A stretch of 13,562 nt of DNA from Porphyromonadaceae bacterium (GCA_905372135.1 CAJPNS010000050.1:1-13562), one strand, 5' to 3'; shown: positions 1 to 6,277, numbered from the stretch's first letter. The notes: generated by a model from the sequence alone, not told the origin. Numbers and translations: made by a program.

Positions 1-56
1 CCCTTAAAGTTATCTTGAACCTAATTTTTTGTGCTTTTTAGAAAAAATACGAAGTC

Positions 57-65
57 GCAAAGTTA
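57..65 (-). promoter_or_regulatory. Possible minus-strand -7 element for a gene beyond the left edge
   Basis: Read on the minus strand this is TAACTTTGC, a match to the Bacteroidota -7 consensus TAnnTTTG. No good TTTG -33 box lies about 20 bases upstream. It would drive a gene leaving the window to the left, divergent from the mrr gene. I see no coding sequence in bases 1-315; the rest of that stretch is AT-rich leader and promoter DNA. Confidence 0.35.
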
Positions 66-113
66 CAACTTTTTTGTAGAAAACCCTTTGTCTGAAATAT
101 TTTCCCTAAAAGA

Positions 114-144
114 TTGGCTTTATCAGATTTTGTTTGTACCTTTG
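114..144 (+). promoter_or_regulatory. Predicted promoter of the mrr gene
   Basis: A TTGG -33-like box at 114-117 and TACCTTTG at 137-144 fit the Bacteroidota primary sigma consensus, with about 20 bases between TTG and the -7 box. The transcript would begin near 150, leaving a leader of about 165 bases before the ATG at 316. I find no strong hairpin or leader ORF there. Confidence 0.5.
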
Positions 145-315
145 CCACGCCTGTCGCTGAATTTACTGTTTGATTTTGCGACACTGAGGTAAGTGAATTT
201 TACACCATGACAAAGTAACGAGCTACATATTGTTATATTTCTACTTAGAGACACAACCAAACTAAAGCGTTGCAGAATTAAGATTAAAGTAAAAAAGTCA
301 GACATATATAAATAC

Positions 316-1206
316 ATGAAACCATTATCTAAATCAGCAGCATGTGGAGCAAAATGTTTGTTTGCCGTGATGCAATACATGAAAGCCAATGGCGGAACAA
401 TTGCCACGAAAGAAATCAATAATATTGTACAGAAGAATGTCAAGCTCTCAGAGTGGGAACAGGAGAGGGCTGGCAGATTGCAAAACATCAGATGGTGGAC
501 TATGACACAGTTATATTCCATCGACTATAACAAAGCCGGTTATATTCTTAAGAAACAAGGTTCGTGGTATCTTACTCCAGAGGGCGAAGAGGTCATCAAG
601 CAGCAGGATGCGGAACAAATTTTACGTAAAGCCAATGCCGCTTATCGCAAATGGAGGCAGGGAAAAAAAATGGACGAGGATGACACTACGGGAGACGAAA
701 CTCCCGAGAAAGAAACGATTATAAATATAGAGCAACTGGAAGAACAAGCCAACGAGGGGATACGCCAATATATCAAGGCAAAAAACCCATACGAATTTCA
801 GGACATGGTGGCTGCGCTTCTCCGTGCGATGGGCTACTACACACCGTTTGTCGCTCCAAAGGGTCGTGATGGCGGTGTAGATGTTATTGCTTACATCGAT
901 GCTCTCGGAGCAAAAGTCCCAAGAATCAAAGTCCAAGTGAAGCACATGCCCGACGATAGCATTCCAGCAAAAGACATCCGCAGTTTGTTAGGGATTCTAC
1001 GTGATGGGGATATTGCCTTATTCGTCACCTCAGGCACTTACTCACAGCAAGCTCGAACCGAGGCATTGACTAGTAAGACTTACATAAAACTAATTGACGG
1101 CGAAGAATTTATCCAGATGTGGCAAGACAACTACAGCAAAATGACCGACGAGGATAAGAACATGCTACCTCTGAAACATATTGCTTTTGTGGGAAGCAAT
1201 GAGTGA
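316..1206 (+). CDS. mrr: Mrr-family (type IV-like) restriction endonuclease
   Basis: This 296-residue protein has the two-part layout of Mrr enzymes, which cut DNA carrying foreign or modified bases. Residues about 10-100 look like the N-terminal winged-helix DNA-binding domain, including a WWTMTQLYSID stretch and a LTPEGEEVI end. A charged linker spans about 100-155. Residues about 156-270 form the PD-(D/E)xK catalytic domain: YEFQDMVAALLRAMGY, then GRDGGVDV with the acidic D189, then the QVK motif at 207-209. All expected catalytic residues are present. No methyltransferase or specificity gene lies beside it, as expected for a solitary modification-dependent enzyme. Only one of its dozen or so serine codons is TCG, whereas core genes further right use TCG heavily, which suggests horizontal acquisition. 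The target modification cannot be read from sequence. Confidence 0.85.
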   Translation: MKPLSKSAACGAKCLFAVMQYMKANGGTIATKEINNIVQKNVKLSEWEQERAGRLQNIRWWTMTQLYSIDYNKAGYILKKQGSWYLTPEGEEVIKQQDAEQILRKANAAYRKWRQGKKMDEDDTTGDETPEKETIINIEQLEEQANEGIRQYIKAKNPYEFQDMVAALLRAMGYYTPFVAPKGRDGGVDVIAYIDALGAKVPRIKVQVKHMPDDSIPAKDIRSLLGILRDGDIALFVTSGTYSQQARTEALTSKTYIKLIDGEEFIQMWQDNYSKMTDEDKNMLPLKHIAFVGSNE

Positions 1207-1266
1207 AAATAAATCCCTATACAAAATCAATGATAAAATGTTCTAACAAAGAGCCACATATGTTTT

Positions 1267-1299
1267 TTTGATATACAAAAATCTTTTTGTTTAATTTTG
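1267..1299 (+). promoter_or_regulatory. Promoter-like element of the IS 5' remnant
   Basis: TTTG at 1267-1270 and TAATTTTG at 1292-1299, 21 bases apart, match the Bacteroidota consensus. The -7 box and everything after it are duplicated at the transposase promoter (1445-1452). If active, its transcript would enter the intact IS and meet the terminator at 1408-1441. Confidence 0.4.
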
Positions 1300-1356
1300 T
1301 TTGTATCCCAAAACAGAATCAAACAATGCACAAAGGCAATCATTTTGTAGGGCAAC
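1283..1356 (+). mobile_element. Remnant of the 5' end of a related IS4-family element
   Basis: This stretch aligns with 1433-1507 of the intact IS with about 12 differences in 75 bases. It covers the -7 promoter box, the leader and the first 11 transposase codons. The ATG at 1326 gives MHKGNHFVGQH, against MPKSNHFIGQP in the intact gene. The reading frame then runs into the left end of the intact IS and stops after 24 codons. Upstream of about 1283 the similarity fades, and no left terminal repeat is visible, so the remnant is broken at both ends. Confidence 0.75.
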
Positions 1357-1368
1357 ATAAAAAAAATT

Positions 1369-1386
1369 ATTGCTGTCCGCTAAAGT
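1369..1386 (+). repeat. IS left terminal inverted repeat
   Basis: ATTGCTGTCCGCTAAAGT is the inverse of the right end except for one base (C at 1380, where the right end implies A). Confidence 0.85.
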
Positions 1387-1407
1387 TTTTTATTGGATAA
1401 AAAAACA

Positions 1408-1441
1408 GGGCTGATTTCTTTGTAGAAGTTCAGCCCCTTTT
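1408..1441 (+). terminator. Terminator inside the IS left end
   Basis: GGGCTGA (1408-1414) pairs with TCAGCCC (1430-1436), the inner TTCT pairs with AGAA, and TTTT follows. It lies upstream of the transposase start and would block transcription entering from the flank. Protection from read-through is a known feature of several IS elements; applying it here is inference. Confidence 0.7.
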
Positions 1442-1452
1442 GTTTAATTTTG
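1419..1452 (+). promoter_or_regulatory. Predicted transposase promoter
   Basis: TTTG at 1419-1422 and TAATTTTG at 1445-1452 lie 22 bases apart, slightly long for the Bacteroidota consensus. The -33 box falls inside the terminator hairpin, so hairpin and promoter overlap. Transcription would start about 20 bases before the ATG. Confidence 0.55.
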
Positions 1453-1479
1453 TTTGTACACCAAAAACAGAATCAAACA

Positions 1480-2712
1480 ATGCCCAAAAGTAATCATTTT
1501 ATCGGACAGCCACTCTATAATCAGATAATAAAACTGCTTGACAAGTCAAAGATTCTTCGTATCAGCCGTCAACACGGAGGAGAACGCTACATTAAGCGGT
1601 TTGATAGTTGGACACACCTTGTAGTTATGCTTTATGCGGTTATCAAGCGCTTTGATTCATTGCGTGAGATATCGGCTTCTTTGCAAGCAGAGGCACGTAA
1701 ACTGTGTCATCTCGGCATTTTGATAATGCCTTCTCGAAGTACCTTGTCAGATGCCAATAGGAGGCGTTCTGAGAGCATTTTTGAGGCTATATATCGTGAT
1801 TTATACGATACTTATCACTATCGTCTTTTATCGGACAGCCGAAGAGGAAAAACACCTAAATGGATGAAAAGACTACAAATAATCGACTCGACAACCATAA
1901 CGTTGTTTTCTAACATAATTTTCAAGGGAGTAGGTCGTCATCCCAAAACGGGAAAAAAGAAAGGAGGAATCAAGGTTCATACAGTCATTCAGGCCAATGA
2001 GGGAGTCCCGTCCGACATCAAGTTTACCTCTGCAGCCACAAACGACTCTTTTATGTTAAAACCCTCATCATTAAACAAAGGAGATATTGTTGCTATGGAT
2101 AGAGCTTATCTGGATTATGGTAAGTTTGAGGAACTGATACAAATAGGCGTAATATATGTGACAAAGATGAAAAAACGACTGAAATACAGTATACAAGAAG
2201 ATATGATGTATCAGACACCCGACGGACTTATGGAGGTGCGATTGCAGAGAGTGATATTTACCAAAGAACAGCCTAATAAAGAAATTATTACCCATCAGGC
2301 TCGAATAATTACATATCCTGATGTAGCGAAACGCAAACTGATATCTCTGCTTACCAATGATATGGATACCGATCCTTCTGAAATCATTGCTATTTATCGT
2401 CAAAGATGGGCTATTGAGATGCTTTTCAAACAAATAAAACAGAACTTCCCACTAAAATACTTCTACGGCGAAAGTGCCAATGCCATAAAGATACAGATAT
2501 GGGTAACACTGATTGCCAATCTATTACTTATGGTTATGCAACGCTCACTGAAACGTTCGTGGAGTTTCTCGGGACTGGCTACGATGGTACGAATCACATT
2601 GATGTATTATGTTGACTTTTATAGTTTGTTCAATCATCCCGAGAAAGATTGGGAAACGAGGCTGAAGGCAACAGCGGAATCGCCTCCGATGCAATTAGCG
2701 TTTTTTGATTAA
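1480..2712 (+). CDS. IS4-family DDE transposase with N-terminal DUF4372-like domain
   Basis: The protein has 410 residues from the ATG at 1480. An in-frame TTG at 1450 lies inside the promoter -7 box, so it is not the start. Residues about 5-75 resemble the DUF4372 domain common at the front of Bacteroidota IS4 transposases. The catalytic core has D136 in IIDSTT, D207 in AMDRAY and E313. The IS4 signature Y-x2-R-x3-E-x6-K is complete: Y306, R309, E313, K320. There is no frameshift or stop, so the gene is probably active. It catalyses cut-and-paste movement of the surrounding element by binding the inverted repeats. Its first codons are duplicated in the remnant at 1326-1356, and its coding sequence holds two copies of the terminal-repeat core. 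Confidence 0.9.
   Translation: MPKSNHFIGQPLYNQIIKLLDKSKILRISRQHGGERYIKRFDSWTHLVVMLYAVIKRFDSLREISASLQAEARKLCHLGILIMPSRSTLSDANRRRSESIFEAIYRDLYDTYHYRLLSDSRRGKTPKWMKRLQIIDSTTITLFSNIIFKGVGRHPKTGKKKGGIKVHTVIQANEGVPSDIKFTSAATNDSFMLKPSSLNKGDIVAMDRAYLDYGKFEELIQIGVIYVTKMKKRLKYSIQEDMMYQTPDGLMEVRLQRVIFTKEQPNKEIITHQARIITYPDVAKRKLISLLTNDMDTDPSEIIAIYRQRWAIEMLFKQIKQNFPLKYFYGESANAIKIQIWVTLIANLLLMVMQRSLKRSWSFSGLATMVRITLMYYVDFYSLFNHPEKDWETRLKATAESPPMQLAFFD
1498..1510 (+). repeat. Internal copy 1 of the IS terminal-repeat core
   Basis: TTTATCGGACAGC is identical to bases 2792-2804 of the right inverted repeat and in the same orientation. Here it is read as the codons for Phe-Ile-Gly-Gln. Confidence 0.75.
1827..1839 (+). 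repeat. Internal copy 2 of the IS terminal-repeat core
   Basis: The same 13 bases as at 1498-1510 and 2792-2804. Including flanks, copies 1 and 2 share 15 bases (TTTTATCGGACAGCC). Here the bases are read in another frame (Leu-Ser-Asp-Ser), so a repeated peptide cannot explain the identity. Confidence 0.75.
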
Positions 2713-2728
2713 GGGGGGCTTGGATATC

Positions 2729-2777
2729 AAAAACAGATACTTGACTATTGATTATAAACCATCAAGCACCTGTTTTT
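2729..2777 (+). terminator. Probable transposase terminator
   Basis: AAAAACAGATACTTGA (2729-2744) faces TCAAGCACCTGTTTTT (2762-2777). Two positions are A-C mismatches in plus-strand RNA and would be G-U pairs in minus-strand RNA. A T-run ends the right arm. It follows the transposase stop by 16 bases. Confidence 0.5.
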
Positions 2778-2789
2778 TCACTTTATCAT

Positions 2790-2807
2790 ACTTTATCGGA
2801 CAGCAAT
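2790..2807 (-). repeat. IS right terminal inverted repeat
   Basis: ACTTTATCGGACAGCAAT is the inverse of 1369-1386 with one mismatch. It contains the 13-base core also found at 1498 and 1827. Confidence 0.85.
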
Positions 2808-2838
2808 GTTTTTATATATAGTGGTTAAAAATACTATT

Positions 2839-2922
2839 TCAACAATATCCACACCCCGTAAAACCATCGTGTTTTTCTCGCGATTTTCGAAGGCTCTTTT
2901 TATCGTCGGTGACAAACGCCAT
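2839..2922 (-). CDS. Possible 27-residue small ORF, unrecognised
   Basis: On the minus strand an ATG at 2922 opens 27 codons (starting MAFVTDDKKS, ending FTGCGYC). It is preceded by AGGAGG only three bases from the ATG, a spacing shorter than usual, and such sites are rare in this phylum. A second frame of the same strand (2793-2972) is also open for 59 codons but has no early start, and it runs into the IS right end. I recognise neither product. The stretch could be a real small gene, the decayed end of a gene cut by the IS, or a non-coding repeat. There is no convincing -7 box upstream. Confidence 0.2.
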   Translation of the reverse strand: MAFVTDDKKSLRKSREKHDGFTGCGYC

Positions 2923-2998
2923 AATCCTCCTAAAACTCTTGCTGACAAACTATTAGCAAATAAAGTCCTATATTACAACTAGCTTTGGGGAGGGCACG

Positions 2999-3041
2999 AA
3001 AAAAGGGCGTAATCAATTGATTTACTGACTACACCCTTTTT
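2999..3041 (-). terminator. Terminator of the tRNA-Ser gene
   Basis: On the minus strand GGGTGTA (from 3036) pairs with TACGCCC (ending at 3005), with one G-U pair. The loop contains the palindrome AATCAATTGATT, and six T follow. The plus strand also ends in five T, so it may work in both directions. Confidence 0.75.
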
Positions 3042-3044
3042 ATG

Positions 3045-3131
3045 CGGTGAGAGGGGGATTCGAACCCCCGGTACGGTTACCCGCACGACAGTTTAGCAAA
3101 CTGTTGGTTTCAGCCACTCACCCATCTCACC
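3045..3131 (-). tRNA. tRNA-Ser (anticodon GCU)
   Basis: The minus strand folds as a class II tRNA of about 87 bases. The acceptor stem is GGTGAGA with TCTCACC, and the discriminator base is G. The T arm contains GGTTCGAATCC. The anticodon stem is ACAGT with ACTGT around the loop TTGCTAA, giving anticodon GCU, which reads the serine codons AGC and AGU. The variable arm is long, as expected for serine. The 3' CCA is not encoded. The tRNA 3' end faces left, toward the IS and mrr. Confidence 0.95.
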
Positions 3132-3161
3132 AAGACAGTAAGCGTCTCAAAAAATTGTGGT

Positions 3162-3192
3162 GCAAAGGTAGTACATTTTTTTGAATTTCAAA
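3162..3192 (-). promoter_or_regulatory. Promoter of tRNA-Ser
   Basis: On the minus strand TTTG (3192-3189) is followed after 18 bases by TACCTTTGC (3170-3162), a near-perfect Bacteroidota promoter. Transcription would start about 20-25 bases before the mature tRNA 5' end at 3131. Confidence 0.75.
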
Positions 3193-3248
3193 AAAATTTT
3201 TTCAGCCCCACTATAATTACCGATAGCCGTGTGTATGAAAAAATGATA

Positions 3249-3256
3249 TAACTTTG
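3249..3256 (+). promoter_or_regulatory. -7 element of the membrane protein gene
   Basis: TAACTTTG matches TAnnTTTG exactly. The -33 region has only a weak TGTG. The predicted leader to the ATG at 3291 is about 25-30 bases, AT-rich and without a Shine-Dalgarno site. Confidence 0.6.
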
Positions 3257-3290
3257 CAAAATGATTGTTTGACATAAAATTGTAATTATA

Positions 3291-4169
3291 ATGAGCAATA
3301 TAACAAAAAAATCATTTCTCGTAGGTTCGCTTTCGTTTGTAATAGTGCTGTTTACTATGCCTCTCGGGCATGCACTTATGATACTTATGGAGCACTTTCT
3401 CACTCGCCAGCAGCTATATTATTCTGCTTTTGGCATGGGAGTTATAGGTCTTATTCTGACCATCTTAGGCATGTTTATCAATGGAGATACCCGTCAGACT
3501 CTTGCAGGTCTATTCGGTTCATTGCTTTTCTGGACAGGATGGATAGAGTTTACATACGTTTACTTTGCACATCGTCTTGGTGTACAGCCACAAATCGACG
3601 CTATGGGAAACATCATTACTAAGCCCGAATATCTGATGTTGCCTTCGTCTGTCGGCTTTTGGGTGATATTTATGCTCTTGTATCTATTTAGTATTAAGAG
3701 TGGTTGCAGCTTCTTTACTTACCTGCAAAAAATCTTTTTCCGCAAAAGCAAGACGCGTTTCGAGGTGAGACCTATTGCCCACAACGCCTCGATAGTAACA
3801 TTTATCGAGATGAATACCATACTGTGGACTAGCTATTTATTGCTAATGTTTGCCTACGACGACCATTTCCTCGGTGACCGTCACCCGGTTACGATAGGTA
3901 TAGCTATCGCCTGCCTTATCGGTTCGATTTTTATGATGGCACGCCTACTGAAAATATCGTCGTGGGGGTATGCTATTCGATATGCCATACCTACGGTTAT
4001 TGTGTTTTGGACTTTCATAGAAGTGCTTGGCAGACACGATGTTTTTAAAGAGATATGGGTACACCCGCTCCATTACAAAATGGAGATGTTCGGTATACTT
4101 ATAGCTCTTGTCGTTACTGTGGTAGGATTGCTGATAAAATCGTCGCACAGAAAACGACATGAAAAATAG
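3291..4169 (+). CDS. Unrecognised multi-pass inner-membrane protein
   Basis: A 292-residue protein with about eight hydrophobic helices, near residues 8-33, 43-63, 71-93, 119-136, 168-189, 198-218, 228-246 and 266-284. It ends in a basic tail (SSHRKRHEK), which suggests a cytoplasmic C terminus. Several charged or histidine residues sit within or at the edge of helices: GHALMILMEH near 26-35, WIEFTYVYFAHR near 84-95, and DDHFLGDRH near 190-198. Such placement suggests a transported substrate, a bound metal or an enzymatic role rather than a simple anchor. I do not recognise the family and propose no function. The ATG is supported by the -7 element 35 bases upstream. No partner gene shares an operon with it; the next gene has its own promoter. 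Confidence 0.8.
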   Translation: MSNITKKSFLVGSLSFVIVLFTMPLGHALMILMEHFLTRQQLYYSAFGMGVIGLILTILGMFINGDTRQTLAGLFGSLLFWTGWIEFTYVYFAHRLGVQPQIDAMGNIITKPEYLMLPSSVGFWVIFMLLYLFSIKSGCSFFTYLQKIFFRKSKTRFEVRPIAHNASIVTFIEMNTILWTSYLLLMFAYDDHFLGDRHPVTIGIAIACLIGSIFMMARLLKISSWGYAIRYAIPTVIVFWTFIEVLGRHDVFKEIWVHPLHYKMEMFGILIALVVTVVGLLIKSSHRKRHEK

Positions 4170-4251
4170 TACATTACACACAAAATTCACTATCAATATG
4201 TAGTAGGATATTATGTTAAAAATGGATTTTTTCGAAAAAAAATATCGTGCA

Positions 4252-4285
4252 TTTGATAGTTTATAAAAAATATTTTATAGCTTTG
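4252..4285 (+). promoter_or_regulatory. Promoter of the secreted mini-protein gene
   Basis: TTTG at 4252-4255 and TAGCTTTG at 4278-4285, separated by 22 bases, fit the Bacteroidota consensus. The predicted leader before the ATG at 4316 is about 25 bases. Confidence 0.6.
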
Positions 4286-4315
4286 CAGTTGGAAATTTGT
4301 TCCGGTGATTGAATA

Positions 4316-4669
4316 ATGAGTAAAAAAGTATTGTTTATATTAGCTTTCGTGTCGATGTCGGTAGGAGTATTTGCTACCGAATATTCGGACGTAACACCCA
4401 TCGACTCAGTGGGTAAGAAAGCCGGAGATGTAACCAGTATCGAGAAGAAGATAGACGTTAAAATAATCTCCTCGGGCGGACAGCTTGTAATAACTTCCGA
4501 CGAAACTATCTCGAAAGTGGATATTTTCTCGGCTATCGGAGGAATGCTGTATAATACCTCTACAAATTCGCACGAAGTTCGTATCGACAACCTGCCTAAG
4601 TCGTTCCTTGTGGTGCGAATACGCTTCGCTAATAATCAGACGGCTATATATAAAATAAGACACAACTGA
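4316..4669 (+). CDS. Small secreted protein with a T9SS sorting-domain-like C terminus
   Basis: The protein has 117 residues. Residues 1-20 are a typical signal peptide ending GVFA, with predicted cleavage before TEYSD. Residues about 46-117 resemble the beta-sandwich type A sorting domain of the type IX secretion system: a strand with KVDIFSAIGGMLYN, then VRIDNLPKSFLVVRIRF, then a final TAIYKIRHN. In usual T9SS cargo this domain of about 70-80 residues follows a large effector domain. Here only about 25 residues separate it from the signal peptide, so the protein is almost all sorting-like domain. It may be a stand-alone periplasmic or surface beta-sandwich protein, or the relic of a larger cargo. 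The similarity rests on pattern recognition and is moderate. A terminator follows at 4710. Confidence 0.7.
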   Translation: MSKKVLFILAFVSMSVGVFATEYSDVTPIDSVGKKAGDVTSIEKKIDVKIISSGGQLVITSDETISKVDIFSAIGGMLYNTSTNSHEVRIDNLPKSFLVVRIRFANNQTAIYKIRHN

Positions 4670-4709
4670 CAATAAGACTTACAATATTAGTAATTTACAA
4701 TTATCGGAG

Positions 4710-4740
4710 AGAGGCGTATCACAAACACGTCTCTTTTTTT
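4710..4740 (+). terminator. Rho-independent terminator
   Basis: AGAGGCGT (4710-4717) pairs with ACGTCTCT (4727-4734) using one G-U pair across a nine-base loop, followed by seven T. It ends the transcript of the mini-protein gene. Confidence 0.85.
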
Positions 4741-4766
4741 CGTGTTTACCACCGAGAAGTATTGTC

Positions 4767-4783
4767 TTCGATTTACAATCGAA
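4767..4783 (-). terminator. Hairpin after the cls stop codon
   Basis: TTCGATT and AATCGAA form a perfect 7-bp stem around a three-base loop, six bases past the cls stop codon. There is no T-run on the minus strand, so it is at best a weak terminator or an mRNA 3' end-stabilising hairpin. Confidence 0.35.
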
Positions 4784-4788
4784 AGCAT

Positions 4789-6228
4789 CTACAGCAAAGG
4801 GCTGAAAAGTCGTGCTACCGACTCTTTTAGACGAGTAAATATCTTACGACGACTCCAAGTATTTGCGTCTATTTCATGGCAAGAGAGCAAGTCGTTTTCG
4901 AAGGCTCGGCGTAGAGTCTCGGCGGTGGGCTTATCGTAGATAAAGGCATTCACTTCGTAGTTGTGCTCAAACGAGCGTGTATCGATATTGGCAGAACCGA
5001 CTATGCCCACTTCGTCGTCGATAGTTATGGCTTTGCTATGCAAAAAATCGTCTGTATAGTGGAAAATTCTTACACCTGCTTCCATTATCCTAAGGAAATA
5101 CGAACTACTTGCTGCAGAAGCTATTAGCGTATCGCTTTTAAGAGGAAGTATCACTCTTACATCGACTCCGCTCAGAGCTGCCATTTGCAGAGCTATCATA
5201 AGACTTTCGGGGGGCAGAAAGTATGGGGTGTGTATATATATGTTCTTTTTGGCATTTCCCACGACCGATAGCAGTCCTTGTAAGATAGACTCCCAGTCGG
5301 TGTCGGGTCCGGAGTGTACTATCTGAGTATAATTTTTACCGTATTGTTGCGGGGCGGGGTAATATTTTGGCTCTGTTATGAGTTTGTTGTCGACGAAATA
5401 CCAGTCTGTCAGGAACAGATTTTGCAGCCCGTGAACTGCTTCTCCCTCCATACGGACGATGGTATCGCGCCACTTTCCCAAACGATTGCCTTTTATATAA
5501 CGGTCGGCGATATTGATACCTCCGGTATAGCCTATTTTGCCGTCTATAACTATGATTTTTCGATGATTGCGGTAGTTTATCTTGCTGAAACCAATCTTGG
5601 GTCCGAACGGAAGAAACGAATGAATGAATACGCCTTCGTTTTTAAGCGATTGTTTGTATGATTCCGACAAGCGAAAAGCCCCGAGATAGTCGTATATCAC
5701 ACGTACTTTGACCCTTTCTTGAGCCTTACGTATGAGTAGTCGGCGAAGTTGGTTGCCGATATTGTCGTCTTCGATAATAAAAAACTCAATATGTATATGT
5801 TCCTTTGCGTTTTCTATATCGCTGAAAATCTTGTCGAACGACTCCTCTCCCGAGGTGAAAACATCGAATTTTGTATCTTGGTATATCGCCGCATCGCTGC
5901 TTTTAATCAGTAGCTGTACCGATTGCTGCAAGTAGTATGGTATGGTAGAAGCCTTAAGCTTAGATACTTCGCTGTCGTAATCGAGTGGTTTCTTGGCAGG
6001 CGAATTGGTGAAATCTTTTGAAGCAAAAAATTTGTTTTTACGATAATTTCTACCGAAAAACACATAAAATATAAGTCCTGCAAAAGGAAGCAGTATGAGG
6101 CATACTATCCACGCTATCTGCTTGATAGGATTGCGATTATCGAGCAGTACGACAGATATGGCTACTATTACCATATAAAAATATAGTATCAGAAAAATAT
6201 AGTAAACGATAGACCACAAAATAGCCAT
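4789..6228 (-). CDS. cls: Cardiolipin synthase (phospholipase D type)
   Basis: This 479-residue enzyme condenses two phosphatidylglycerol molecules into cardiolipin and glycerol at the inner membrane. Residues 8-30 and 36-58 are two membrane helices of the PLDc_N anchor, ending at a YVFFGRNYRK boundary. Two HxKxxxxD phospholipase D motifs form the active site: H222-K224-D229 in NHRKIIVIDG, followed by TGGINIADRY, and H397-K399-D404 in LHSKAITIDD, followed by GSANIDTRS. Both are complete, and length and order match bacterial ClsA-type enzymes (about 480 residues). The start ATG at 6228 lies about 50 bases downstream of a minus-strand TAACTTTG box. The gene stands alone and converges with the mini-protein gene. 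Ser codons are mostly TCG, typical of the core genes here. Confidence 0.93.
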   Translation of the reverse strand: MAILWSIVYYIFLILYFYMVIVAISVVLLDNRNPIKQIAWIVCLILLPFAGLIFYVFFGRNYRKNKFFASKDFTNSPAKKPLDYDSEVSKLKASTIPYYLQQSVQLLIKSSDAAIYQDTKFDVFTSGEESFDKIFSDIENAKEHIHIEFFIIEDDNIGNQLRRLLIRKAQERVKVRVIYDYLGAFRLSESYKQSLKNEGVFIHSFLPFGPKIGFSKINYRNHRKIIVIDGKIGYTGGINIADRYIKGNRLGKWRDTIVRMEGEAVHGLQNLFLTDWYFVDNKLITEPKYYPAPQQYGKNYTQIVHSGPDTDWESILQGLLSVVGNAKKNIYIHTPYFLPPESLMIALQMAALSGVDVRVILPLKSDTLIASAASSSYFLRIMEAGVRIFHYTDDFLHSKAITIDDEVGIVGSANIDTRSFEHNYEVNAFIYDKPTAETLRRAFENDLLSCHEIDANTWSRRKIFTRLKESVARLFSPLL

Positions 6229-6277
6229 AGATGCCCTTTGTATATTTGTTTTTCTTGGTATAGGGAATAAACTTCTG

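Larger units (their letters stand above)
1369..2807 (+). mobile_element. Intact IS4-family insertion sequence
   Basis: The element is about 1.44 kb with one transposase gene. The terminal inverted repeats are ATTGCTGTCCGCTAAAGT at 1369-1386 and the complement of 2790-2807, identical at 17 of 18 positions. A further shared block (AAAAAACAGG) lies inside both ends. The left end carries a terminator ahead of the transposase promoter, and a hairpin with a T-run follows the gene. I find no target-site duplication: left flank ATAAAAAAAATT, right flank GTTTTTATATAT. This fits recombination with the neighbouring IS remnant, or decay of one flank. The exact outer boundary could shift by a few bases. 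Confidence 0.85.

Noticed and set aside
1326..1400. A 24-codon ORF starting MHKGNHFVGQH
   Set aside because: It is the broken start of an old transposase gene reading into the new IS, not a separate gene.
1357..2819. Target-site duplication around the IS
   Set aside because: The bases outside the inverted repeats (ATAAAAAAAATT and GTTTTTATATAT) are both AT-rich but do not match as a direct repeat at any plausible boundary.
4475..4485. CGGACAGC in the mini-protein gene, and again near 8318
   Set aside because: Only 8 bases match the IS terminal core; matches of this length are expected by chance in 13.5 kb.
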